Of a DNA stretch of 14,066 bases, positions 1-5,728 are shown piece after piece. The first letter of the stretch is position 1; each line of letters starts with the position of its first letter. The DNA lies in assembly GCA_001873675.1 (NCBI GenBank), contig MNZP01000078.1, positions 1-14,066 of the forward strand, in the 5' to 3' direction. The stretch comes from Syntrophaceae bacterium CG2_30_49_12. Lineage in GTDB: Bacteria; Desulfobacterota; Syntrophia; Syntrophales; CG2-30-49-12. A program made the position numbers and the translations under genes. The notes under the pieces were generated by a model that was given only the letters and a program-made list of their open reading frames with translations, was not told where the DNA came from and did no database searches.

Positions 1-95
1 CCTGGTTTTCTTATTAATTTTAATGTGTCCCTCATCAAGAAGGGTATTCAAAGAATAATTATATGATCTTAGTGTCTTGGTGTCTTAGTGGCTGA

Positions 96-230
96 ATAGT
101 CACAAAAAGCATTACTATTCCGCCAATGGATGTCATAATCGCCCAGGTATGCCTGCATCACAAGGTTTCTCTCTTTACCCTGGATGAACATTTTCGTTCG
201 GTTCACGGGTTGAAACTGTTCGAGCCATAA
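96..230 (+). pseudogene. VapC-type PIN ribonuclease, C-terminal fragment
   Basis: This short open stretch follows an in-frame TGA at 93-95 and ends at TAA 228-230. It reads as the last ~40 residues of a VapC-like PIN domain toxin. The visible signature is IPPMDVIIAQ, then a hydrophobic strand and FTLDEHF, then GLKLFEP at the very end. In VapC proteins the D of this pxDxlIA block and the D of the LxTxDxHF block are active-site acids. The N-terminal ~90 residues (first acidic residue, central E) and any antitoxin gene are missing; the DNA to the left (1-95) does not continue the domain in any frame I can see. It is therefore a relic. The family call rests on motif recognition only, but the spacing of the two blocks is characteristic. 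It belongs with the other toxin-antitoxin remains up to 2091. Confidence 0.72.
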
Positions 231-284
231 GCTATGGGTCAGGGGTCAGGAGGCACAGAGGGGCAAAGGCTTGAGAGGCACAAT

Positions 285-440
285 GAGACCTTTGAAAAAC
301 TGCCTTTTCGGTCATTCCGGGCTTGACCCGGAATCCAGGAACTATCTGAAAATACTGGATTCCCCGTATCAAGTACGGGGCAGGCTCTGCTTTCGCAGGA
401 ATGACAAGGTGATGTTGCTATGGAATTATTCAAAGGTCTC
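285..440. mobile_element. 156-bp MITE with 12-bp TIRs and 5-bp TSD
   Basis: The left end GAGACCTTTGAA (285-296) is the exact reverse complement of the right end TTCAAAGGTCTC (429-440). The element is flanked on both sides by ACAAT (280-284 and 441-445), a clean 5-bp target duplication. Inside are further inverted repeats: GTCATTCC 311-318 with GGAATGAC 398-405, GGAATCCAG 330-338 with CTGGATTCC 355-363, and a hairpin CCCCGTA/TACGGGG at 362-380. It carries no transposase, so it is non-autonomous. The core resembles the TCATTCCGGGCTTGACCCGG-type dispersed repeat seen in many environmental bacteria (recalled, not searched). The parent transposase family cannot be told from this sequence. Confidence 0.8.
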
Positions 441-644
441 ACAATGCTAATAATCTGTATTATGTCCCCGGAATACGCCAGACGCCTTGGAGTTTCTACC
501 ATTGGAACAGTTGGAATTTTAGTGAAGGCTAAACGCTCTGGAATCATTCCTTCTCTCAAGACTCTTTTGAGCGAGCTTGAAGCTAACGGGTTTTACCTCA
601 ACGATGTTTTAAAAGAGGAAGCCCTGCGCCTGGCAGGTGAGTAA
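441..644 (+). pseudogene. DUF3368 PIN-domain protein, C-terminal fragment
   Basis: The last ~55 residues (from EYARR at about 466 to LAGE at 641, stop 642-644) align by eye with the end of the intact DUF3368 protein encoded at 1609-2091. Both share an AR..-V....VG-L..AK..G....K.L..EL...F...D....EAL..AGE pattern. The N-terminal two thirds of the PIN domain are gone, including the catalytic D and E residues. The open frame can start at ATG 420, but codons 420-440 belong to the right arm of the MITE, so that N-terminus is accidental. Removing the MITE and one ACAAT copy leaves a frame that stays open for a few more codons but shows no convincing PIN sequence. The relic is therefore either truncated or badly decayed upstream. 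No antitoxin gene is visible beside it. Confidence 0.6.
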
Positions 645-716
645 CGTAGCCTAACATCTCACTCATGTGTTATCTAAGATACCATTATATTATTACTCCA
701 AAACAAAAAGAGAAAC

Positions 717-792
717 AAAAAGAGGGTCAGCGACTATTTATGGAAGCAAAACTAAAAACGGCAAACAATGAACGGTCGCTGTCCCTCTTTTT
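717..792. repeat. 18-bp inverted repeat, 40-nt loop
   Basis: AAAAAGAGGGTCAGCGAC (717-734) pairs with GTCGCTGTCCCTCTTTTT (775-792) at 17 of 18 positions, enclosing 40 nt. The arms end exactly where the recognisable IS66 transposase reading begins. The GGTCGCTGTCCC word resembles REP-like intergenic repeats I recall near Y1-type (RayT) transposases, but that link is from memory only. As transcribed on the + strand the right arm ends in five Ts, so it could also terminate transcription weakly. Confidence 0.55.
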
Positions 793-1078
793 CCTCCCAG
801 CAGTTCTGCTACTACCTGATAACCAAATGTCGGGGCTCTCCGGTGGTCGAACAGGTTCTTGGCATCCTGTTTGAAGGTATCCTGATCTGTGACTTCTGGG
901 GAGCTTACAACAAGACCGCCGCCCTGGCGAAGGAGCCAAAACACAGGCTGTCCTTATGTCGTTATTCCGTTCTGCAGAACTCCAGGGAAACAATCCCATA
1001 GAAATGATCCTGACAATGGCAAAAATGGCAATCGAAAAGAAAGACCTCTCAATAGTGTTCTTAGAACAGGCCGCATAG
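789..1078 (+). pseudogene. IS66-type transposase remnant, two frames
   Basis: The first piece (frame of 768, to stop 999-1001) reads RGSPVVEQVLG, then FEGILICDFWGAYNK. This is the RNase-H-like core block of IS66-family transposases, with the aspartate of CDFWGAYNK in the catalytic position. The second piece, in another frame from about 938 to TAG 1076-1078, reads SLFRSAELQGNNPIEM and then an AKMAIEKK stretch. It matches the far C-terminus of the same family. The ~100-200 residues that normally lie between these blocks are absent, so an internal deletion plus frameshift has occurred. The N-terminal zinc-finger half and the accessory IS66 genes are also absent. The element is dead and its ends cannot be defined. 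Confidence 0.68.
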
Positions 1079-1144
1079 TTTTTCAAAGAGCTAAAGTGTT
1101 ACAACTTCTGCATAGATGAATGATTAACTTATAAGCTGATGTCC

Positions 1145-1228
1145 GTCCCCTATTTCCCCGTCCCCTATTTCTGCCTATTTCCCCCCGTCCCCTATTTCCC
1201 CCGATTTCCCTTTTTCCTCCCTTTTTCC
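1145..1228. repeat. GTCCCCTATTTC repeat tract, pyrimidine-rich
   Basis: The word GTCCCCTATTTC occurs at 1145-1156, 1160-1171 and 1187-1198, with a partial copy GCCTATTTC at 1173-1181. A C/T-only run (1199-1228, apart from one GA) follows. Spacing is irregular (15 and 27 bp), so it is not a regular satellite and not a CRISPR. Overall, 1079-1240 contains no coding sequence that I can support. Similar CCGTCCCCTATTT words accompany REP-like elements in some environmental genomes; this is recalled, not tested. Confidence 0.6.
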
Positions 1229-1241
1229 CTGAGCGTTTTCA

Positions 1242-1271
1242 TTGGATTATTTGCATTTAACATGTTAAAAT
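1242..1271 (+). promoter_or_regulatory. Putative promoter with 14-bp palindromic operator
   Basis: A perfect 14-bp palindrome, TTTAACATGTTAAA, lies at 1256-1269, about 50 bp upstream of the antitoxin start. It overlaps a plausible -10 (TAAAAT 1266-1271), which lies 18 bp after a weak -35 (TTGGAT 1242-1247). Antitoxins normally repress their own operon through such palindromes, so this is the natural candidate operator for the following UPF0175 protein. The promoter elements are guesses; the palindrome is exact. Confidence 0.45.
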
Positions 1272-1318
1272 GATAGCAAATGAATAATGGATCTCAATAA
1301 AAAGGGAAGGTGATACGC

Positions 1319-1612
1319 ATGGGGAACGTCCAGGCAGTCATAGATTTGCCGGAAGAGCTTTATCTCTCTCTTTCTGCCTCCGGCTTAACCAAGGAGAGAA
1401 TAGCGAGTGAATCGAGGAAGCTTCTTGCCTTGAAATGCTTCAGGGACAAAGTCCTTTCACTGGGAAAATCTGCCGAGCTGTCCGGGCTTTCGAAATGGGA
1501 GTTCATAGAATTTTTAAGCGAAAATGATGTCCCTGTGATTGACTACAAAGAAGATGAACTGACAAGGGAGTTCAAAACTGTGGAAAAACTGACCGAGAGG
1601 CTCAAGAAGTGA
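1319..1612 (+). CDS. UPF0175 family antitoxin-like protein
   Basis: This 97-residue protein matches the UPF0175 pattern. A short N-terminal segment of the VIDLPEEL type is followed by a helical stretch of conserved alternation and then a helix-turn-helix-like block, LSLGKSAELSGLSKWEFIEF (about residues 46-65), with the usual DVPVIDY after it. Such proteins are often encoded just ahead of DUF3368 PIN proteins and are presumed to be DNA-binding antitoxins that neutralise the toxin and repress the operon. I chose ATG 1319 because GGGAAGG (1304-1310) lies 8 nt upstream; the in-frame GTG at 1310 overlaps that ribosome site. The stop overlaps the toxin start by 4 nt, which implies translational coupling. 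A palindrome at 1256-1269 may be its operator. Confidence 0.82.
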   Translation: MGNVQAVIDLPEELYLSLSASGLTKERIASESRKLLALKCFRDKVLSLGKSAELSGLSKWEFIEFLSENDVPVIDYKEDELTREFKTVEKLTERLKK

Positions 1613-2091
1613 TCGTTGTATGCGATTCTACCGTTTTGATCGGACTGGCAAAGATAGAAAAACTGGAGCTTCTAAGGGAAGTCTTTTCCAAGGTCTGCAT
1701 TCCTGGGGCAGTCTTCCATGAAGTTACGGAGAAAGGGGCAAACAAACCCGGCTCTGAGGTCATAAAGAAGGCCCACTGGATTGAGACCATACCAATCAAA
1801 GACAGAACACAGGTTGGTCTCTTGATGGTCTCCCTTGAGATGGGAGAGGCTGAAGTCCTGGCCTTGGCCAGAGAATTGCGGGCCGACCTTATATTGGTGG
1901 ACGAAGAGAAGGCAAGAAAAAGCGCGGTAATTGCCGGGTTCAATGTCATGGGATTGCTCGGCCTGTTTATTTTAGCCAAAAACCTTGGCCTTCTCAAGAA
2001 AGTCAAGCCTCTCATTGAAGAACTCAGGGCAAAGAAGTTCAGGATTAGTGACCGGGTTGTGACGGAGGCCCTGAGAAGGGCCGGGGAATAA
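1609..2091 (+). CDS. DUF3368 PIN-domain protein, probable toxin
   Basis: This 160-residue protein is of full family length and is likely a metal-dependent ribonuclease toxin of the PIN superfamily. Visible landmarks are D6 in the first strand (VVCDST), the FHEVTEKG block with E38, the MGEAEVLALA helix with E80/E82, D98 in ILVDEEKAR, and the DUF3368-type tail ending EALRRAGE. All expected acidic residues are present, so the active site appears intact. It starts with GTG inside the stop codon of the UPF0175 gene (GTGA overlap), so the two are co-expressed as one toxin-antitoxin-like operon. The target RNA is unknown. A relic of a related tail lies at 441-644. For many DUF3368 members toxicity itself is unproven, so the functional call is inferred from family and context. 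Confidence 0.82.
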   Translation: MIVVCDSTVLIGLAKIEKLELLREVFSKVCIPGAVFHEVTEKGANKPGSEVIKKAHWIETIPIKDRTQVGLLMVSLEMGEAEVLALARELRADLILVDEEKARKSAVIAGFNVMGLLGLFILAKNLGLLKKVKPLIEELRAKKFRISDRVVTEALRRAGE

Positions 2092-2205
2092 AACCTTGAA
2101 GTAATATTGAAGTAATTTCCTTGCAGAAAAGGGGTAACCGTCCCCCCCCCCTTAAATACCTTATTATCAATGCCTGACCCCAGGGCCCACCCTGAAATTT
2201 GAGAA
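2092..2205. other. Intergenic: tandem 10-mer and C10 run
   Basis: No gene was seen. TTGAAGTAAT occurs twice in tandem (2096-2105 and 2107-2116, 11-bp period). A run of ten Cs at 2142-2151 follows GGGG, giving only a weak possible stem. I see no convincing terminator for the toxin operon. The C10 run is a likely site of slippage or sequencing error, but nothing coding depends on it. Confidence 0.5.
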
Positions 2206-2273
2206 TAACCTCGTGCTGTACGCGGACTGGGGCTCCGCTGCCACTCCGCCCCAGCCGGTTAGCCTGGGCGTTA
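2206..2273 (+). other. attC-like integron recombination site (candidate)
   Basis: A 68-bp imperfect palindrome is bounded by TAAC (2206-2209) and GTTA (2270-2273). Its apical stem is CTGGGGC (2227-2233) with GCCCCAG (2248-2254). GCTGTACGCGGAC on the left faces CCGGTTAGC on the right, resembling the L''/L' boxes of attC sites with unpaired bases. The right end GGGCGTTA has the form of an R' box, with cleavage expected between G and TT at 2270/2271. The next start codon is about 19 nt downstream, the spacing found at the start of gene cassettes. The R'' box is poor (only TAAC matches), no integrase is in the window and no second attC was found, so this is a candidate or relic. Confidence 0.42.
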
Positions 2274-2289
2274 AGAATATGAGTAAAAT

Positions 2290-2844
2290 ATGGATGAACA
2301 ACTGGAATTTGTAAAATTGATAGCATCGCGGCTTGATTCCGCCGGCATTCTTTATATGATGACCGGCTCGATGGCGATGGCAATCTATTCTATACCAAGA
2401 ATGACTCGTGATATTGATCTGGTTGTTGAGGTTACACCTGCCGATGTTGACAAAATCGTTGGTCTTTTTTCCGAGGATTGCTATATAGATCATGATAGTG
2501 TCAGACAGGCGGTACATGCCCATGGGATGTTCAACATCATCCATAATGACTGGGTGATCAAGGCTGACTTCATCATTAGAAAAAACGATGCATACCGCAG
2601 AGAAGAATTCGCACGGAGACAGAAAATAGATATCGAGAATGTGACTATCTCTGTTGTTGCTGCCGAGGACCTTATTTTGTCAAAGTTGGTTTGGGGAAAA
2701 CGATCACGATCGGAACTTCAGCTTCGCGATGTTCGTCAGATGATATCTACTGTTTCAGAACTTGATTGGAAATATATGCAAAAATGGGCTACCATCCTTG
2801 GGATTGACGATCTCTTACGAAAGGCGAAGGGAAAAAATGAGTGA
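2290..2844 (+). CDS. Nucleotidyltransferase-fold protein (MNT/AbiEii-like)
   Basis: This 184-residue protein has the DNA polymerase beta-type nucleotidyltransferase signature: G26-S27 in MMTGSMAMAIY, then D41 and D43 in RDIDLVVEV, and a third acid, D93, in VIKADFII. A conserved AAEDLILSKLVWG helix (125-137) follows, as in DUF6036/AbiEii-like families. All three metal-binding acids are present, so it may transfer a nucleotide to a protein, RNA or small molecule. Related enzymes act as toxins (AbiEii) or as antitoxins that AMPylate HEPN toxins (MNT). No HEPN motif occurs in the neighbour, so the role is open. The start ATG at 2290 has only a weak ribosome site and lies 19 nt after the attC-like site. 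Its end overlaps the next gene by 8 nt. Confidence 0.75.
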   Translation: MDEQLEFVKLIASRLDSAGILYMMTGSMAMAIYSIPRMTRDIDLVVEVTPADVDKIVGLFSEDCYIDHDSVRQAVHAHGMFNIIHNDWVIKADFIIRKNDAYRREEFARRQKIDIENVTISVVAAEDLILSKLVWGKRSRSELQLRDVRQMISTVSELDWKYMQKWATILGIDDLLRKAKGKNE

Positions 2845-3136
2845 CACTCCAACGCAAATAAAACAACGGTACGAAGAAATGTTATTGTCGCGAACGCCCT
2901 CAGAACGATTGAGGATGGCGAGTAGAATGTATGATTCAGGCAGAAAGCTCGTAATCTCAGGTATAAAAATTGGAAGACAACCACTCAATCCCTCGCAATT
3001 GCGTGGACAGCTTTTTCTTCGCATGTATGGGAGTGATTTTACGGCTGCCGAAATAGAGAGAATCATAAATAGGATTCCTAACATGCAATTGGACACGGAT
3101 AGCAAATGGAATATGGCTTCCTCGATCTTTCCCTGA
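2837..3136 (+). CDS. Small partner protein of the nucleotidyltransferase
   Basis: This 99-residue, charged, mostly helical protein has no membrane segment. ATG 2837 was chosen because GAAGGG precedes it by about 6 nt and it overlaps the nucleotidyltransferase stop, which is typical coupled translation. The core RYEEMLLSRTPSERLRMASR, followed by MYDSG..LV, resembles small uncharacterised proteins often encoded beside such nucleotidyltransferases (recalled, not searched). The block FLRMYGSDFTAAEIERII probably ends the natural domain. The last ~8 residues (WNMASSIFP) are read from DNA that is antisense TPR coding sequence, so the native C-terminus seems to have been replaced at a junction near 3104. 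Function is unknown; antitoxin or regulatory partner is a reasonable guess. Because the lost tail is short, the protein may still be functional. Confidence 0.62.
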   Translation: MSDTPTQIKQRYEEMLLSRTPSERLRMASRMYDSGRKLVISGIKIGRQPLNPSQLRGQLFLRMYGSDFTAAEIERIINRIPNMQLDTDSKWNMASSIFP

Positions 3137-3330
3137 GAGGCCAAGGCAATACCCATGTTGTTGTGAGCTTCCTTGAAGTTTGGTTTGATCTGTAATGCTT
3201 CTTGATAATAGGCGGTAGCCTCGGGAAATCTGCCCTGATACGCCAGCACTGCACCCAGATTGAAGTAAGCATCCGCATATCGAGATCTAATTCGCAACGT
3301 CTCATGATAATGAGCAATGGCGTATAAATA
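3105..3330 (-). pseudogene. TPR protein fragment (two repeats)
   Basis: Read on the minus strand, this stretch gives YAIAHYHETLRIRSRY, then ADAYFNLGAVLAYQGRFPEA and a following EALQIKPN, then EAHNNMGIALASQGKIEEA. These are about two 34-residue tetratricopeptide repeats with canonical spacing. Both ends are abrupt: the left end collides with the convergent small gene ending at 3136, and the right end loses TPR sequence near 3330. The repeats resemble those encoded at 13122-13817 at protein level, but the DNA is clearly diverged, so it is not a recent copy. It is probably what remains of another TPR-tailed membrane protein gene downstream of the glycan cluster. Confidence 0.72.
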
Positions 3331-3474
3331 TCCAGATAAATCAGTTGCTGTTATGAATACATTATTGGGGTCTAAGGGGAATTAAGTTGGTCCTTGACAT
3401 CACGTTGGGCGAACCAAAAAATAACAAAATGAAACATCCATGAGCCTTCGGCTCACAAAGGAGGATGAAAATAA

Positions 3475-3543
3475 GTCAGGCGAGACGCCTGACCTACTTT
3501 TAGAGGGCAATTATTCACCAGTAGGACAGGCGTCTCGCCTGTC
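3475..3543. repeat. Two facing hairpins, inverted copies of each other
   Basis: Hairpin one is GTCAGGCG-AGA-CGCCTGAC (3475-3493). Hairpin two is GACAGGCG-TCT-CGCCTGTC (3525-3543). The block 3475-3497 and the reverse complement of 3521-3543 agree at 21 of 23 positions, so the whole 69-bp unit is also one large inverted repeat with 23-bp arms. The two differences between the arms are compensatory within each hairpin (T-A versus A-T), so each small stem stays perfect. Palindromes with the AGGCGAGACGCCT core are widespread in intergenic DNA of several phyla (recalled). Confidence 0.75.
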
Positions 3544-3592
3544 AAAAAAGGGTATTTTCAAGTGAAATAAGTGCGATTTCACCTGAAAATAC
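3544..3592 (-). terminator. Rho-independent terminator of the minus-strand cluster
   Basis: On the minus strand a 17-bp stem with one A-C mismatch (3592-3576 with 3568-3552, 7-nt loop) is followed by CC and six Ts (3549-3544). It lies about 150 nt beyond the stop at 3745 of the last cluster gene and is the best terminator in the window. Part of the stem (ATTTTCAAGTGAAA) recurs next to the palindrome inside the methyltransferase gene, so this may be a mobile repeat reused as a terminator. Confidence 0.6.
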
Positions 3593-3744
3593 GTTTCTGT
3601 CAAGCGACTGTCGTGATGAGGTTATCAAGAGTGTGGACCTGATCCCCCCTTACTTCTTCATTCTAACTCCTGAATTCTAACTCCTGGTCCTGGGTAGTTA
3701 CCTAATTTCACCTCTATATCGCAGTGCCAACCGCAAATTACAAG

Positions 3745-4710
3745 CTATAGTACGAAATACGCAGCGTACGCCGCAAAAGCCCAGCAGGCGATGATGCCAT
3801 ACACAACCGCTCTCAAAACCGGATTGCGCGTCAGAATTCCGAATCCTTCCGTACATAACACAGCAATACATGGAGTAATACCGAGGGCATATGTTGCTTT
3901 AGCTGTGCTGAGAATGGGGACGGTAAGAAAAAGGTAGATAATTGATAAAATGTAGATAACTACACAAAAGACGCAAAATAGAAGACTTTGCCGGCGTTGC
4001 CGGTTTGGTCTCACTAAGGAGCTTAGTATCCCGAGTACGATTGCCCCGGAGGGCAGCAATGACAGCCACGCACTTGAAAACATAAAACCATAATTCCATG
4101 GAGGGCGATTATATGCACTTAAATAGCCATCCATCCATAAAGTGGAATAAAGACCATCCCAGATACCGATGACTGCAGAATATACTGGATAGTACAAGGA
4201 TTCACCGAAAGTTAAGAATTGCCGTGGTGTTCTGTAACCGGGATCCTGCCACCATATGATATTTCTCAATGAATCCCAGCCACCGATGACCATTTGCCCC
4301 ATTTCGGTCCAATTACGAATATAATACCAACCGGAAATAACAAAGATAATACCAAGAATCAACGCGATAGATTTAACAGCTTCTGCTGTCCCTTTTACCT
4401 TCGACTGGATACCAACAGAAATCTTATAAAAGATAAAGGCTGCCGTTGGAACTACGAGAAGTACAGCGTTTGTTTTTGTCAGAATTGCGAGTCCCAGAAA
4501 TAAACCGATAGATAGTAGATCGCTTTTCGATGGTGAAGCTGGAGAATAAAAGAATCTAATCAAGAGTAAAATGGCAACGCTCGAAAGACATCCCACCATC
4601 GGTTCATTTCCGGAAAACTGGGGCATGTAGAGGTTCATGGGGAGGAGCCCTCCTATCACGGTTCCGATAGCTTGAAGATCATCTCTGTCCGGATATACAT
4701 ACCGCAACAC
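3745..4710 (-). pseudogene. GT39-like membrane glycosyltransferase, C-terminal part
   Basis: These 321 codons continue, in another frame, the protein begun at 5728. The joined sequence would read ELSYRV-LRYVYPDRDDLQ across the break near 4705. The piece has about seven to eight hydrophobic membrane helices and a lumenal stretch rich in W and Y (GWDSLRNIIWW, TLWMDGYLSAYNRPPWNYG) of the kind found in GT-C enzymes that take sugar from a polyprenyl-phosphate donor. Alone it lacks the catalytic first loop, so it cannot be active. Expression would need re-initiation (possible ATG at 4710) or frameshifting. It is the last gene of the cluster, upstream of the terminator at 3544-3592. Either a real inactivating mutation or an assembly error could explain the break. 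Confidence 0.72.
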
Positions 4711-5728
4711 GGTAGCTTAGTTCCACCTGAGCAGCTCCACACAGAAGAGGAATTATGCGTATGATTCGCTCCAGGACATCGGGTGAAAAAAAATGGAGAA
4801 AAACTTTGTAAATAATAGCAGATATAATGTAGAAAAGCGGTGGTTGAAACATCTGCCATCCCTCTATAGCCAGGGGAATGCGCATGTTATCAACTATGTA
4901 CATAACATATTGCATATGCCATTTAATATCCATGCCTATATCCAGCGGGATTTTACCAATATTGTTTACTGCTATGATCATCCACAGAGCAAGAAGCATC
5001 CAGCGCATTTTCTTAGCCGTGGGTCTGAGGTGAACAGACCAATGTGGTTGTCGAGGATGCATGAACAAAAGGCTGCCAAGAAACACCATCATAAATATCG
5101 GTGCGTATATATGTATATTCGAGATAAAGGCTTGATCCGCACGTTGAAAACTGCGCGAAAGCGGAAGAGGCGGTGTATCATTGACAGGCAGAGCCTTTTG
5201 CCATGTTTGACCGTCAATACTTGCCTCCCAGTGTTTCCCTGTGAATAATCCCAGTGGTTTGCTGTATGCGATGAGGGCTGGATGGCCATTTTGATTCTGA
5301 ACTGCTATGCGTAGCTCGTGGACACCAGATGTAAGTTTAGAGGTAAGATTAATACGACGAACTTTTTTCCATTCATGAACAAGGAAAGAGGTCTCCTTAT
5401 AGAGAACCTGATCGTCAAGTCGGATTTCAGCGAGTTTCATGGCACGGAAATTTAAAACCGCATTTTTTGGCAACCTGTTTACTTCGAAGCGGGTACGAAA
5501 AACGGTAACGAGCGTTTGAGACCATCGGATTTTTAATATTGTTCGTTCCCGAAAGCGAATCCACTCCGCTCCCTGTTCCGAAAACAGAAAAACAACACCA
5601 GGGTCGGTGATTATTTTCGAAACGAATACTGACCCCAAAACGATGACGAAGAGAATGAAAGCAATACATCCAACAAGGAAGTTCCGATTTTGGGGGGAAG
5701 AAAGGTGCTGATGAAGGGTATTTCTCAT
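4679..5728 (-). pseudogene. GT39-like membrane glycosyltransferase, N-terminal part
   Basis: The 349 codons begin directly after the stop of the preceding methyltransferase (no gap). Order: short cytoplasmic tail, membrane helix ~17-40, a ~160-residue beta-rich extracytoplasmic domain (45-200) resembling a carbohydrate-binding jelly-roll, helix ~207-224, helix ~243-262, then the GT-C catalytic loop with D267 and H271 (MDIKWH) and FQPPLFY (294-300), the QPP-type motif of the GT39/ArnT group. The frame ends at TGA 4679-4681 after a frameshift around 4700-4710. The intact enzyme would be about 655 residues, normal for the family. Loss of a GT pair from an original (GT)3 at CGTGTGTTGCGG would give exactly the observed frame and restore R-V-L-R; this is inferred. 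Acceptor and donor sugars are unknown. Confidence 0.75.

Larger units (their letters stand above)
3331..3744. other. Gene-free stretch rich in hairpins
   Basis: There is no supported gene in these 414 bases. They contain a small hairpin TGAGCC-TTC-GGCTCA (3441-3455), the paired palindromes at 3475-3543, a strong hairpin/terminator at 3544-3592, and a direct repeat ATTCTAACTCCTG twice around 3660-3685. This is the convergent junction between the + strand accessory zone and the minus-strand glycan cluster. Confidence 0.6.

Noticed and set aside
239..559. 106-codon minus-strand frame over the MITE
   Set aside because: It contains translated MITE palindromes and crosses a relic gene, with no independent support.
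1145..1228. Possible CRISPR array
   Set aside because: Repeats are 12 bp, irregularly spaced and without spacer-length units; no cas genes are in the window.
2142..2151. Phase-variable C10 tract
   Set aside because: It lies in intergenic DNA over 100 bp from any start codon, so no gene would be switched by it.
3441..3455. Terminator from the TGAGCC-TTC-GGCTCA hairpin
   Set aside because: The 6-bp stem has no T-run on either side; it was kept only as part of the hairpin-rich gap.
4793..5248. 151-codon + strand open frame
   Set aside because: Antisense to the N-terminal part of the GT39-like gene; composition is that of a reverse-strand artefact.
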